Below, piece after piece: positions 44,902 through 56,548 of a stretch of 64,000 nucleotides of DNA. This stretch comes from Chytriomyces cf. hyalinus JEL632 (lineage: Eukaryota > Chytridiomycota > Chytridiomycetes > Chytridiales > Chytriomycetaceae). How positions within the stretch are numbered: position 1 is the first letter of the stretch; each line of letters opens with the position of its first letter. A program made the position numbers and the translations under genes. The stretch is from positions 62,001-126,000 of the forward strand of contig JAIWWG010000059.1 in NCBI GenBank assembly GCA_025435555.1. Direction: 5' to 3'. The notes below the pieces were generated by a model. That model ran no database searches. It had not been told where the DNA came from and was given only the letters and a program-made list of their open reading frames with translations.

Positions 44902-46076
44902 ATGAACCGCAACTCGTGAGTATTCGTCAACAGGCCTACATCCCCTGCATCTGCCAGTAACACTCATTCCATATCTAGATACGACTCGGATATTACAACC
45001 TGGTCACCCCAGGTGAATAAACCCAACAGCTTCAAATACCGCTAACACGAAACCACGCAAATAGGGCCGTCTGCACCAAATTGAGTATGCCATGGAAGCC
45101 GTCAAACAAGGCTCCGCCGCAGTCGGTCTTCGCTCAAACACACACGCCGTGCTTGTGGCTCTCAACGTAAATATACATCAAAACTCGCTCATTCAGATGA
45201 CCCTGGGCTAATTCGAATGCCACATTATGTTGTTCTCTCTTGCGCGCAAACTCAAAAAAAGCGACAAAGCGGAGACCTCGCGTCGTACCAGAAGAAACTG
45301 ATTCGAATTGACAACCACATGGGAATTGCTATCGCTGGTCTGACTTCCGATGCACGCGTCCTTTCCACTTACATGCGTGGGGAAGCCATGCGCTCGCGGA
45401 TGGTCTTCAACAGGTTCTTAAAAAAGTACGAATGCCTTATGAATGCCGAATTGACCCTTTTCTTTTCTCAAGGGCCCTTCCAGTTCAGCGCATCGCTGCT
45501 TCTCTTGGTGACAAGGCGCAAGTCAATACTCAGAGATATGGAAGGAGACCTTACGGTGTGGGACTGTTGATTGCTGGATTCGACGTGAGATTTGATACAT
45601 AATCCTCTGCAAGAAAAGCTCACACCTGTACGCTGTCCTCAGGAAGCAGGTCCTCACCTGTATGAAGTCGCGCCGTCCGGAAACTACTTTGACTATTACG
45701 CAATTTCCATCGGCGCGCGCTCCCAATCTGCAAAGACGTATCTCGAAAAGTACTTTGAAGCATTCGCGGACGCATCGCTGGATGAATTGATTGTGCATGG
45801 ATTGCGTGCGCTTCGTGACACGCTTCAACAGGATAAGGAGTTGAATGCCACAAACTGTTCGATTGGGTTTGTCGGAAAGGATGAGAAATGGACTGTGGTG
45901 GAGGGTGACGGTTTGCAGAGGTGGGACTTGTTGGATTTATTTGGAATCCCATTAATAGTTAACAAATTGATTTTTCTTGCAGATTCCTCGACATGCTTAA
46001 TGCTGATGCCCCAGCTGCCGGTGGTGGTGACGCAGCAGCCGCTGACGATGCGGCACCGATGGAAACTGACGCGTAA
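44902..46076 (+). CDS. PRE5: 20S proteasome alpha subunit (PSMA1 / yeast Pre5)
   Basis: Alpha-ring subunit of the 20S core particle. Seven exons (44902-44915, 44979-45012, 45065-45166, 45262-45413, 45473-45584, 45643-45920, 45983-46076) join in frame to 261 aa. The N-terminal [20 protein letters not shown] block is the proteasome alpha signature. Then [52 protein letters not shown] and [18 protein letters not shown] follow the PSMA1 order closely. The tail is Ala/Asp-rich ([17 protein letters not shown]). A 14-nt first exon is notable. All domains are intact. Confidence 0.95.
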
Positions 46077-46227
46077 TTGCACTGACAAACATGAGTTGTG
46101 ATGCGACGATCAGGCGCTGTTGTTGCTTGTTTAATAAAGAAAATGTGATAACTGCCTCCCAATCTTGCTTGGCATGCTGACGTGTTTGGTGACAAGATCA
46201 GTTTCATGGCCAACACCTTGTGAAAAA

Positions 46228-47555
46228 ATGTTCCATCGGACTCTGAACCTCCGACCGACTCGATTCCTGTCACCATTCGCCCGACTGGCATCGTCCACAG
46301 TCAGGCGGAAACCAACCACTGCATCCACTTCTCGAATCGTCATTTCTCAGGCCAGCGAACATGCCAGACAAGGCAGCTATAAGTACTTTAACCAGCGCTC
46401 AAGTTGAGTCGGCATTCACCAATGATCGCATAAAGACCTGACTGCTTCTTCCTCAGATACAAACCTGTATCAGGACAAACGAGTTTGGACAGTGTTGGGC
46501 GGAGCGGGAGGCACGTGACAAGCGCACACTGACTTCTAAACCCAATCTCACGCTCTACTACACAGTGCTTGGCGGTGTATACTACGTCTCGCATCTGGAA
46601 ACTGTCCCACTCAGCGGACGGACCCGATTCATGGACGTTTCTGAGGAAATGGAAGCCGAGATGGGCAAACAAGCGTACAAGCAAATCATGCAAGAGTACG
46701 GCAGACATATTGTACCAAACTATCATCCTGCAGCTGTCTCTGTGCATAAGGTTGCCAAAAGAATTATTGCTGTTTCTGGGCTGAAGGATGTGGATTGGGA
46801 AGTGAGTTGCATTTCCTTTCCGATGGATTCTGGTTATAAACTGATCTTGCTTACAACTTGCAAGGTATACCTAATCGATAGCCCTGAAAAGAATGCGTTC
46901 GTGATCCCAGGCGGCAAAATCTTCGTATTTTCAGGGATCCTCCCGGTTGTGCAAGATGACGATGGACTCGCGGCAGTACTTGGCCATGAAATTGCGCATC
47001 AGATTGCCCGGCATTCAGCCGAGAAGCTGAGTCAAATGAAGATTCTCATTTTGTGAGTTTTTTTTCGTTTTAACCTTGAAATCAAGAGAAAGTAACCTCT
47101 CTTTTCCACCGCCAGTGGCCAACTTGTGCTGTCCATTATTTTCGATGCCGGATATTTTGCAAGAATCCTTATGGACGTTGGACTGGCGAAACCCTTCTCA
47201 CGGTTGACTGAGACGGAGGCAGACTACACTGGCCTGAAATTGATGGCGCAGGCCTGTTATAACCCAGAAGCAGCTGTTCAGATGTGGAAAGTAAGCTACT
47301 TTTAAATTCCTGAATGCTACAGCCTCGTATCAAGTGACTACTAAACACCAAAATCAGCGCATGAAACTGCTGGAACGCGAGTCGCACCAGAACCCGTACC
47401 TTAGCACACATCCATCGCATGACTCGAGAATAGAGCAGATTACGGAATGGTTGCCAGAAGCACAGCGACTGAGAGACGCGTCAGATTGTCGTCAGACTGT
47501 TCAACTGTTTGATTTGTTTAATCGATCTGCGTTTTCTGGGCAAAGTCGTTTCTGA
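46228..47555 (+). CDS. OMA1: Mitochondrial metalloendopeptidase Oma1
   Basis: Inner-membrane zinc protease (M48 family) of mitochondrial quality control. The start at 46228 gives a basic presequence (MFHRTLNLRPTRFLSPFARL). Later blocks are TRFMDVSEEMEAEMG, NAFVIPGGKIFVFSGILPV, the zinc motif HEIAH in VLGHEIAHQIARHSAEKL, a hydrophobic helix and the third-ligand region LTETEADYTGLKLMAQACY. The end STHPSHDSRIEQITEWLPEA is typical of Oma1. The exon joins near 46400-46615 are ambiguous: two similar VLGG segments flank a possible intron and only one can be used. Otherwise intact. Confidence 0.88.
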
Positions 47556-47758
47556 GTATGCATTCATGTTTGCATGCCTATTCTCCGGCCCTATGGTACA
47601 TCCTTTCCTCATAAGAGATCTAAAATAAAATAAAAGTAAAATAAATAAATAATTTAGAAAGTCGAAACGCTTTTTGACGTTACTCTCTCCCGTCTGCGCG
47701 TGATAAAAGGCATGGTCATGCCACGTTCTTGACGAGGTTGTTGTTTTATTTTGCGGAA

Positions 47759-48118
47759 ATGTATTTTTTACCAGCAACGATCATCATCTCCCTCCTCGCA
47801 AGCGCAATGTCCCAACAACAACAACCCACCGACACACCTCTAAAAGCTCTGCCGTATGTACCCCAAGAAGGCACATCAGATAGCCCAGAAAGCGCAGACA
47901 GCTCTCTCCTCTCCTCAGTGACACTCGATCACTTAGGGCCAATCGTTGTAGGGACTGACGGGTCCATGCAGCGCATCAGCAACTGGGACAAGCTGACACC
48001 GGCGGAGCAGGCGAATACAGTGCGTGTGATTTCAAAGAGAAATAATGCAAGGCTGGAGAAACTGAGGGCTGAGATGGATACAACGAGTGAGCAAGCCGCT
48101 AAGCAAGAAGAGCTTTGA
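47759..48118 (+). CDS. Small conserved fungal protein of unknown function
   Basis: A single exon; the start is at 47759 (MYFLPATIIISLLASAMS, 119 aa) or at the in-frame ATG 47807 (MSQQQQ, 103 aa). With the upstream start there would be a short hydrophobic leader. The C-terminal half, LGPIVVGTDGSMQRISNWD followed by LTPAEQANTVRVISKRNNAR and a helical Glu/Lys tail, looks like a short fungal family whose members share a GTxSRIxNWxxL.E.E...T.R.I.KRN pattern. No function is known to me. AATAAA follows at 48123. Confidence 0.7.
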   Translation: MYFLPATIIISLLASAMSQQQQPTDTPLKALPYVPQEGTSDSPESADSSLLSSVTLDHLGPIVVGTDGSMQRISNWDKLTPAEQANTVRVISKRNNARLEKLRAEMDTTSEQAAKQEEL

Positions 48119-48491
48119 CCAAGAATAAACTTCATTTCTGCATCGTCTCTGAGTGCCAGCGTTGTTGAGTGTAGTCGATTCCAGTGGGGTGCTTGTCATG
48201 ATCACCCTCTACCTTCCACGTCAAACCCTTTCGGCCAAAGTAACGTCCATTATTCTGCAAATAGCAACCACATTCATTCATACAAGGCTCTTGGCGAGCA
48301 CAGATTTATTCAATATCAAATTGTATTTGACACAAGGTCAAAGAATCGCTTGATGGCAGAGGAGATAAAAAAGGGCAGGCCATCATGGCCACAGTCCCTT
48401 CTCCGTCGCTGCTCGATCGGCGTGATACCAGTCGTTGTAAACAAAGACCAAGCAGAAAAACAAACGTTCAGATCAAGAACCCGGCAAAACA
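48119..48491. other. Intergenic, convergent 3' flanks
   Basis: Between two convergent genes. No coding sequence is supported. Minus-strand signals here belong to the 3' end of the Cys-rich gene. Confidence 0.6.
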
Positions 48492-50485
48492 TCAAAACAC
48501 GGAAGCAGCAGCAGCAACAAACAACTCTCCCTTCCCGCCAAGCAGCTCATCCATAGCACGCTGGCGCACGTGGAAGGAGGAGGCATTCACAGGCATTTTG
48601 CTCAAATACGTGTCCACTGAAACGACTCCGAGCTTTTCGCATTGGGCGGGGGAAAGCATTGAGCTGCTCACAAGAACGTGTTGAACAGATCCGGCGGGGA
48701 GAGCAGCAAGAGTGTTGCGAACCATGTCAACGATCAGACTGGCGTTCTGGGAAGCAGACACTTTGGACGCGACTTGCTTGACTTCAAGAACTCCATTGGA
48801 GCTTTCGGCCGTGAGGAAGGCCATCTGGACTTCGGCAGAGTCTGATGTTGCGGGTGCAGTAGCGCGCGCCTTCTTACGGGACGACTTGGGGATACTTGCA
48901 AAGGCAACATACTGCGCAGATAAGGAGGTGACAATGCGAGATTGCTCAGCGTTCCAGGATTGCTCGGCGGCTTGCTGGATAGCAGGGACACTGAAGTACG
49001 CCGATCCGACTGCGCACATCTGCTTGGGGGTGGCGTGAAGAGACATGAACGCATCCACAAACAAGGTCTTGGCGGCGGCAAGAGAGTCGGCAGATGCAGA
49101 GACGACAGAGTGGGTAGCCTTAGTGTCTCCGAGACGAAAGTGTGGCAGGTTGCACGTACGGCGACCATCTTGGAACAGCTCGAAAGGTCTGTACTTTCCA
49201 GTGCGGTATTTACCACCGCCACCACATTCAGTGCAGAAGCCGAAACAGCTGCGACAGTCGGCGCACACAACCTCGACAGAGAAAGCGTCTTTACGGCCCT
49301 TGAGGATTGTTCCGGTGCAGTGGCGCTTGGAAGAGTCTTCGGAAGAGATTTGAACACCGCCGGAAGCAACGTGCTTGTGGCAGACATCGCAGTGGACTGC
49401 TTTGCCGTCTTCGTTGACCTTGCGCGCACGCTTGCGGGACTGCACAATTTTGAGGGCGGAAGCATCGGGAGCTGGGGAGGAAGATGGGCTGGAACAGGGA
49501 GAAACCAGGGTGGCGCATGAGTCACAGGTTACGTCAATGAGGTAGCTCGAGACAAAAGAGTCCACATGGCCACGCAGAATCATTGTGGCGACAGCAGTAT
49601 TGCAGACCTTGCAGAACGCCGGGTGCTCGACTGTTTGCTTGGTACCAGACACACGGGACTCGAACGAAGAAGACACGGCCGTCACACGGTTACCAGAAGA
49701 AGGCGCCTTGACAGGTGCGGAACTTGCAGAGACAGCAGAAGACGGCGCAAATTGGTCTAGCCAGGAAAGATCGGAGGAGATACCATCACCAGCCAAAGAT
49801 GCAAAAACGTTGTTACCAGCAACTGCCGAGACACCGCTCGAGGCAGAAGCCACGTCCATCAAGGCTGGGAACGGGGTCCCAAGCGAAGACAAAAAGTCGA
49901 AGTCGCTTGGTGCAGAAGAGAAGTTTGCTGAACCAGCGTCAGCCAGTGGCGAGACGTTGTTACCAGCAGCGACCGAGCTAAACGAGCTCCAGGTCGCCGC
50001 CACGTCCACCGAGGCTGAGGCAGCTGGGGTTCCCCAGGCAGACAAAAAGTCATCGCCAGGGGTAGACAGAGTAGAAGATCCATGAGATGCCTTGGACGGA
50101 ACGTTGTTGAATGGGCCTGCCGAGCCAAAGAGGCTCAAGGCAGGGTCCACGTACATCGAGGCAGCGTCGAATGGGGTTCCGAACTGGAAGTTGTTCGGAG
50201 AGAAGGAGTTGAGAGCAGCTGGTAAAGAGGTGACAAAACGTTAGCAACCGTCATACAAAGTTAGAAAGCACAAGCGCAAGTACCATCAAAGCTGTCAGAG
50301 AGGGCCCAGTCCGGAGACAGCGCTGGAGTGGGGGAGTTGGTCATGGCAAGGACATGATAAGGGTCGGCAGACCAGAGAGCAGTGGACTGTGGCTCGGGAG
50401 GGGACAGTAGGGCCAAGAGAGTGTTGTGAGCTGAGGGAGCCTGGGTCTTCTTGGTGTTGGCGTTGCTGGTGGCGTTGGAGTTCAT
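48492..50485 (-). CDS. Large Cys-rich, Ala/Ser-rich protein with zinc-ribbon-like CxxC pairs
   Basis: Two exons (50485-50284, 50218-48492) join in frame to 642 aa. Imperfect long repeats occur in the N-terminal half (FLSAWGTPAA / FLSSLGTPFPA and AAGNNVSPLAD / VAGNNVFASLA). The central part has at least eight CxxC or CxC pairs: FCKVCNTA, VTCDSCATL, VHCDVCHK, RHCTGTI, VVCADCRSC, FCTECGGG and RTCNLPHF, suggesting two or three linked zinc ribbons. The C-terminal domain is Ala/Ser/Val-rich and helical (IPKSSRKKARATAPA is a possible nuclear signal). Codon use is strongly biased to C-ending codons, unlike most neighbours, which often marks high expression. I do not recognise the family. Confidence 0.8.
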
Positions 50486-51210
50486 TGGAGCAGCTGGGAC
50501 GGCTTGGATTGGACTTGTTTGGTGAGTTGTTTTTTGTTGTGAGGAATCGTGGGTCCTTTATACAGCAAAAATGGAATGTAAATTTTCAGGCGCCGGAAGG
50601 GCGAAGCGAGTGAGGGTTTGTTTCCGTCCACTCAAATTGTGTTTATGCTCGCAGTTTGTGGGTAGTCGTTCGTAGTGGGAAGTAGGCAGGTCAGGTGCGT
50701 TGGAGGCAGATGGGCTGCAGGTGTTAGCTTGCCAGATTCCAGGGTAGCACTTGTGTTGCTGGTTTTGGTTGCGCGTCCTGCAAATCAGGGCTCGTCCATT
50801 TGTTTCCGCGTCAATAAGGGCGTTCACCTGCTCAGTTTTCTTCACACCACCACTGTCCATGGTTCTGCTACCTCATGCCACGTACGCTATTCTCGGTGTT
50901 ACTGGTGCAAGTTGGGGCAGTCACGGTTGACTCAATACTCTGAAATACAAACGGGAATTAACGCTCTCGCACGCTACCTTTCGTCCACTTCCACTCCTCG
51001 GGAGATTCCCGTGGCAATACGCTTTGTCCACTCGGACCGATCTTGTGTGAGCATGTTAACCAGAACAGGTCGCGGGGGTTTTCATTGTCACCACTTCAAC
51101 CCCAAACGTCAGAAACTTTTTACACTATCGGTGCTGGCACCATCTGACGACCGCGGCATACCCACCTATAAACAGTCACTGTCGGTTCTGAATTTTTTTA
51201 ATAAGAAGTG
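50486..51210. other. Intergenic region
   Basis: Promoter side of the Cys-rich gene followed by DNA with scattered short open frames and no domain. Marks the border to the gene-poor repeat region. Confidence 0.5.
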
Positions 51211-52075
51211 AAGCTTGGCACCGAATATGAAAGCGTCCAGAAATGTTGGCATCCATCAGCGTCATCTTACACCCAGTGCATCTAACATCCAACAACAGTG
51301 GCCGAGGGTCTGTAGTCCACCCACACCGACTTCTTCTTCGAGGGATACCCAGAGAACATTGGGAACCGCACCTTGATCGTCCAACTGGCCCACTCTCTGG
51401 CGATTATCAACGCAACCCTGCCGCGGAGTCTTCAGTTGCCCAAGTGAGGGACTTAGAAGCAGCCACGGATCTCAAGCTCAAGAACATTCAGACCACTGGC
51501 GACTGGCACTATTTGCGTATAAGCGAGTGATCCAACCGCGAAGGCGTATATTCCGGCGGGGAGGTTGGAAAAAAGATTCCGGAGCTGGATGCTCCGTTTC
51601 CATACATGCTGTTAGACGATTCTGTGGACAATCCACTCCCGGAACTGGAACCAAATTTGAAAAGTGTCAGACGACTTTTGGGATGCAGAAGCAACCTGGA
51701 ATCCCCGTCGAACCTCGCGTCGAGTATGTTTATCTGCACTCGGCGAACAAGACGCTGATATCAGGAGATGCGTTCTGGTTCCCGGACAAGGACTTTCTTC
51801 TTTCAAAGTATCACTCAGAGAACGAGTACGATCGCATTTGTTTCCACTTCGGTAATAACCAGCTTCGTTTCGATTTTTGATTGGGTTAATCAGTTGATCT
51901 TATCACTCCCACGCAGGCAAGCTCAGAATCGTTTCCGGCAAGAACGCAGCCACGCCCGCATCCTGACTTGGGACTTCACGAATTTCATACCCGTGCATGG
52001 CAATTTGTCCATGTTTGTGCAAGGAAACGCGCGTGAAAAGTTTCTCAACAGCGTTGACGTGTTGTCCAATGCTTG
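51211..52075 (+). pseudogene. Degraded gene fragment(s), partly duplicated at the window end
   Basis: Coding-like pieces in shifting frames: TDFFFEGYPENIGNRTLIV with QLAHSLAIINATLP (about 51330-51420), GGEVGKKIPELDAPFPYML and DDSVDNPLPELEPNL (about 51555-51660), then EPRVEYVYLHSANKTLIS and YHSENEYDRICFHFG (about 51710-51850). The sequence KLRIVSGKNAA follows a possible intron. The pieces read like one gene broken by indels and perhaps introns, but I do not recognise it. Its 5' part (51213-51315) is repeated at 63898-64000. Confidence 0.45.
51213..51315. repeat. Duplicated segment, copy 1
   Basis: Starts TTGGCACCGAATA and runs through GCGTCCAGAAATGTTGGCATCC to CAACAGTGGCCGAGGGTCTGT. Nearly the same sequence appears at the right edge of the window (from 63898), with a small indel and scattered substitutions. 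Confidence 0.85.
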
Positions 52076-52141
52076 ACGCAATGCTGTATATATTCTATGA
52101 TAAACCCACGAATCATTTGGGTTGGCGCCGTTTCTGGTTGG

Positions 52142-52153
52142 GTTAGGGTTATA
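52142..52153. repeat. 12-bp target-site copy, telomere-like (left)
   Basis: GTTAGGGTTATA, preceded by GG so that it reads GGGTTAGGGTT. The identical 12-mer is found at the 3' end of both retrotransposon copies (58985 and 60702), as expected of a target-site duplication. Confidence 0.8.
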
Positions 52154-52802
52154 GGGGGAACTTTACAAAAAACGAGTGCGGTGTTGGAAAAAAACCAACA
52201 GCCCCACCACCACAGCAACAGCCACAGGAACATCAGACAGGGCCGGCAAGCGCGGCACCTTATTCAGGAAGATCTAGGAAGCACATTGGTGCTCTCGCGG
52301 GATCGAAAAAGAGGTAAGTGAGTGAGTTGTTGTTTATTAACTACACGCTCTCCACACAGACTCTTTCAAATCGAGTCGGATCGCTTCCAAACCACCTTGG
52401 TTGCGTTCTCCGACATCGAAAACCATTGTATCAGCGGTCTGGGCATATCCCACAACCGCGCTTTCGTATCCTGTTGTTGTTTGTTTTGGTGTCAAACCAA
52501 ACAAAAACCCAGCAACTCAACCGTCGAACGTCGGACGCGCTTCAAATCACACGAGCACGGTCCCACAAACCCATCAAAGCAATCGCAACCGAGATCGGCG
52601 GCGTTGTATCGAAATTAAGCACGCTCGGGCGAGTTTTATTTTTCCCTACAACTAAACCCTCTCGATCTCCACAGGCGACAGCGTCCCCCACCTGGGATTT
52701 ACTGTCCGAGTCCGCCAGCCGTATTCGAATACAGCCGCGGCATCGAATTTTGTGCGACGCGCTCGTGTCTCACGTTGTTCGTTCTTCTTTCGTTTTTATT
52801 GA

Positions 52803-55003
52803 TTGTCCGGACGGTTCGGACTTTGTTCAAAAGTGTCCGCAGCAGACGAATACTCCAAAGCCGAGGTCGCGCTTTGGGAATTCGTCAAAGGGAAACTATT
52901 CTGTTCTCATTGTGGGAACGCGAAGATCTGTGTGGGTGTTGCTGGGAAAAAGAACTCCATCGGAGCCCGAAAACGCACATTGGCGTGCCGTGGATCAAAG
53001 TGCTCGAAACCGCGGCTCGTCAATTATATTCTGTCATTGTCTGTGTGCGCGAAAAATCAGCCTTTTATTGATCGTGCAAAAGCAGTCGAACATTTGTATC
53101 AACAGCTCAAAGCGGATCGAAAAATGGGACCACACAAAAAACAGACCATCACAGCTAAGTCCAAAACCCTCCCTGAGCTTTTTGGACTTGGTTCAACCTC
53201 AAAAAATATCGAAACAGGTGACGCCGACGAGTCTTTGAACACTCAACCTATGTCCGAATCTGGAACTATCACAGACTCTGGCGAGTCACTTTTTATCCCA
53301 ACACCATTCTCTCGCAACAAACAACTATCCCGAATTCACTTAACCCAGATGCGGTGCTGGCAGCAGACTCACAACTGGATCCAAATGCGGTGCTCGCAGC
53401 AGATTCTCAACATGCTGATTTTGATCGTGCCATTGATTCTGCTATTGATTCGCAGCAGCATTTAGTCACATCAAAAACACCTTCTCGAAAACGCGCTCTC
53501 CCATTTTCGTCGCCAATTGATTCCGCTATGTCACCAATTGATGCCCTAGATTCCGAAATTGATTCCTCAGATGATGACGCGCACCGCCCTGCAACACCAA
53601 CACCAAACACTGGAGTCGAATCGCTGCTGGATGAACGCGATGGAGGGGACCAAGTGGCCACCGAAATCGCGGCGCTGTCGGAGATCTTTGGGATTAATGA
53701 AGCTAAGGCCAAAAATCTTAACGATTTTTTTAACTCGAAAAACTCGAAAGTTAAAAATGACATTACAGCCTCCCTCAAAAGCGAACTTCGAAAAAAAGAC
53801 GCGATTATCAAACAGCAGCAGCAACAAATCGCGGATCTGGAGGCACTGCTGGAGTCACGAATGGCTCCCAGTGACCACGAACTTGTATCGGGCCCGCCGC
53901 CGCCGCCAAAACCAACCACGCAACAGATGCAGCCACGGGGATTGAAGATGGGGAGAGGTGGGGGAGTGCAGCGTAGCTCACGATCGAAGAGCGCTGCTCG
54001 GAGATCGTATGCGGCTGCCGCAGCGAAGCCAGCTGCTGGGGATGTTGGAGCTGGGAAAGGGAAGGAACCAGAAAGTGCACGCGCAGTTTCGAAACCACCC
54101 CGCAAGCGTCAGCAGCAACCACAGCTGCAGCAACCCAAGCGCCTGAACTTCGAACAGAAGGTCAGAGTGCGAAAATTGAATCATATCGCCAATATCCAGA
54201 CAGCGTCAAATGCGGATTTTATCGCAAACTTGAAACTGATCCAGGAAAATCGCGCGAATGCACAAACGGCACCAGCTCCTCGGGCGAGTGTCGTTTACCG
54301 AAATATTTTTATTGAAAACCCCCTCGGTAACAGCACAGATCTTGTCACAGATCCATTTGTCAAAATTCGATCCATCTTGTTTGATCTCTACAAAGTCCCG
54401 CGTTCGATTCGCGAGATCTCATTTGTTGGCGTCAAAAAGTCTGTGCTGGAGTTATTCATCAGGGACTCGGACCTGGATGAAGCTGTCGCTAATCTGTCCA
54501 ATCTGGGGAGTGATTTACCAGCAATTTTTATTACCACTAACATCCTCGACACACCCAAACACAGAATCTTCGAGAAGCTGAGTGCAAGTCGCATGGAGCG
54601 GGCAACCATCCTGCGTCGCGGAATCATGCTCGAGCGTGCGATGCGCCAGGGCGTGAGAGTGATGCAGGAGATTGCTCGTTCCAATGTCGACGAATTCACA
54701 GCATATCAGATTGAGGCTTGTGCACGTCATATTTATTTTGAAAATAATTTGAACTTCCAATTCCCAAATTCTGTCACCCGCACTAACTTTGAAGAGAAAA
54801 AATCCCAAGCACAGGAACGGCTGCCAGAAACTCCAGAACGGATCAAGTTTCCATTGTCGGTGCCATCTTCACGTGTTGGTTCGAGTACCTTGTCGCAGTC
54901 TGAGCTCATGGCACAGGCAAAGAATTTTGCTTATGCCAGTCTCAAAGCCCGGCTGCACAGGAAAATCTGGAATCTTAGCGCAGAATCCGGGGAGTCTCAA
55001 TGA
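52803..55003 (+). pseudogene. LINE ORF1 (gag-like RNA-binding protein), frameshifted
   Basis: Two overlapping frames form one ORF1. The first (to 53465) has a Cys motif FCSHCGNAKICV ... LACRGSKC, zinc-ribbon or BED-like. The second (to 55003) starts within the duplicated DPNAVLAADSQ / DAVLAADSQ segment at 53354. It has Ser/Asp-rich linkers, a short coiled coil with poly-Gln (KQQQQQIADLEALL), a basic Arg/Lys-rich patch (RSSRSKSAARR) and a C-terminal globular part ending SAESGESQ. The frame change falls at about 53290-53340 near a T5 run. No ATG opens the first frame after the stop at 52800, so an upstream exon or another start is likely. Confidence 0.7.
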
Positions 55004-56200
55004 TTGAGACAACCTTTGCTTTATTAAATATTAACAAAAACCTCATAGGCTCGAAAGCACTGCAAGTAGACCAGCTTATCACTAACTTTTCGATTACTTT
55101 TTTCGCACTAACTGAACACACCCTAGCTAGGAACGACACCTGTCCTCTCAAGGGCGTGATTTCTGAATCACGGGGTGAATCCCCACACATAGATCGGCTG
55201 GGGCGTGACGGGGTGCTCATCGCACGCACCGATGATCGCTTTCACCACTAAATCCATCGCAGAACACAATGACGGTCGCTGGTGTGTCTCGCTCATTGGG
55301 GACATGGTGGTCATTGCTGTATATCTTGCGCCTCGCTTGGGGGCACAAGACCTTCTTGATTTCGATATTTTTATTACTTCCATTACACAGCTGTATCCCA
55401 ATGCGCCAATGATCCTCATGGGGGACTTCAATGCTCGGGACCAGCAATTCGGAGACCACGCCAACTGTCAAGACCCTGTGCGGCGCGACTGGATTCGAAC
55501 CCTGGTCAATGACGGGTTTTGGAACTTTGTGGTGCCAACTCAGGGGAAATGGACATCTGTCACGGAAACAGGTCATGGAATCCCCGATCTCGTTTTTGTT
55601 AATGATGTTGGTAAAAACCGGGTCTCCAACCTCCAGGTGCTTGAACATGATTCAACTGTCTTGTCGGATCACCGCCCCATCATCTTCACGGTTTTGTATC
55701 CAGACGGTCTCGAAAAACCACCATTCACGCGGACGAACATCAGAAACCTCCTCGCAAATTGCGAGGACTTTATTTTGAAATTGGTTCCTCGCTGCGCCAC
55801 AATTTCGCAACTTATTGACGCGGAGTTGGTGAATGCAAACAATAAACGCGTCGACAACTCTCCAATTCTCTGGGAAGATCGCCGTGTTATCGCAGGTAAA
55901 ATCGCGACAGAGATTTCGACAGCTCTGGTGGAGTCAGCACGCGAAACAGCGGGAATTTTGCAGTTTCGAGGCGGTTGTATCCATGCGCCAATGCGCGAGT
56001 CCCACGTTGCGCACATCAGATCCATAGTTGTTGAAGCCTGTCGAAACGCGTCGGAAAGTGCTGTGGGATCTGTTGGCCATGCGGTTCTTTGGGCGCGTGC
56101 TCGAAAATGGAAAGTCATTCTTCGTCGTGCTGAATTACGCTCACGAAAACGTTTATTCAACAAAACAGCCGACGAGATGACTGTACGATCCAGCCGGTGA
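55000..56200 (+). pseudogene. LINE ORF2, apurinic-type endonuclease region
   Basis: The first frame (55000-55251) holds LLNINKN and FFALTEHTL, the N and TE motifs of APE endonucleases. The second (from about 55205) holds MILMGDFNARDQQFGDH, the catalytic GDFNxR motif, then GIPDLVFVND and LSDHRPIIFTV, the terminal SDHxP motif. One frame change is needed between the two near 55210-55250. The stop at 56198-56200 separates this part from the reverse transcriptase, so another lesion lies between. The endonuclease would nick the genomic target; its specificity may explain the repeated use of the telomere-like site. Confidence 0.8.
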
Positions 56201-56548
56201 AGCCAAGCGACTCGCGAACGCAAGACATAGACGGAACAGGTCCCACTGTGGGTTGGATCCCAACCACATGGACAACCACTGCGCGTATTTTTCCACAACG
56301 TTTGGTGCCCAACCAACGGGTACCGATCAGCCGGATCCTGGTTCTCTGGAGATGACTGACCCCACCCAGCCAATGGTTCCCCTCGAATACGCAAGCATTA
56401 CCCCCCTCTTTTCTGAAGAGGACATCGCAGAAGTCCTGAGATGCCAACCACGTGGGAAAGCAACAGGAGATGATGAGGTGTACTGGGGAGATGCTGGCCT
56501 ATTCGGCTGAGGAGCTCAAGGAAGTCGTGTGCGAGTTTTTTCGACTGC

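Noticed and set aside
52318-53238. A 306-codon plus-strand open frame in the LINE 5' region
   Set aside because: Its composition (Ser/Arg/Lys-rich, shadowing the Cys-motif frame of ORF1) looks like the off-frame of ORF1. The Cys-motif frame is the better candidate.
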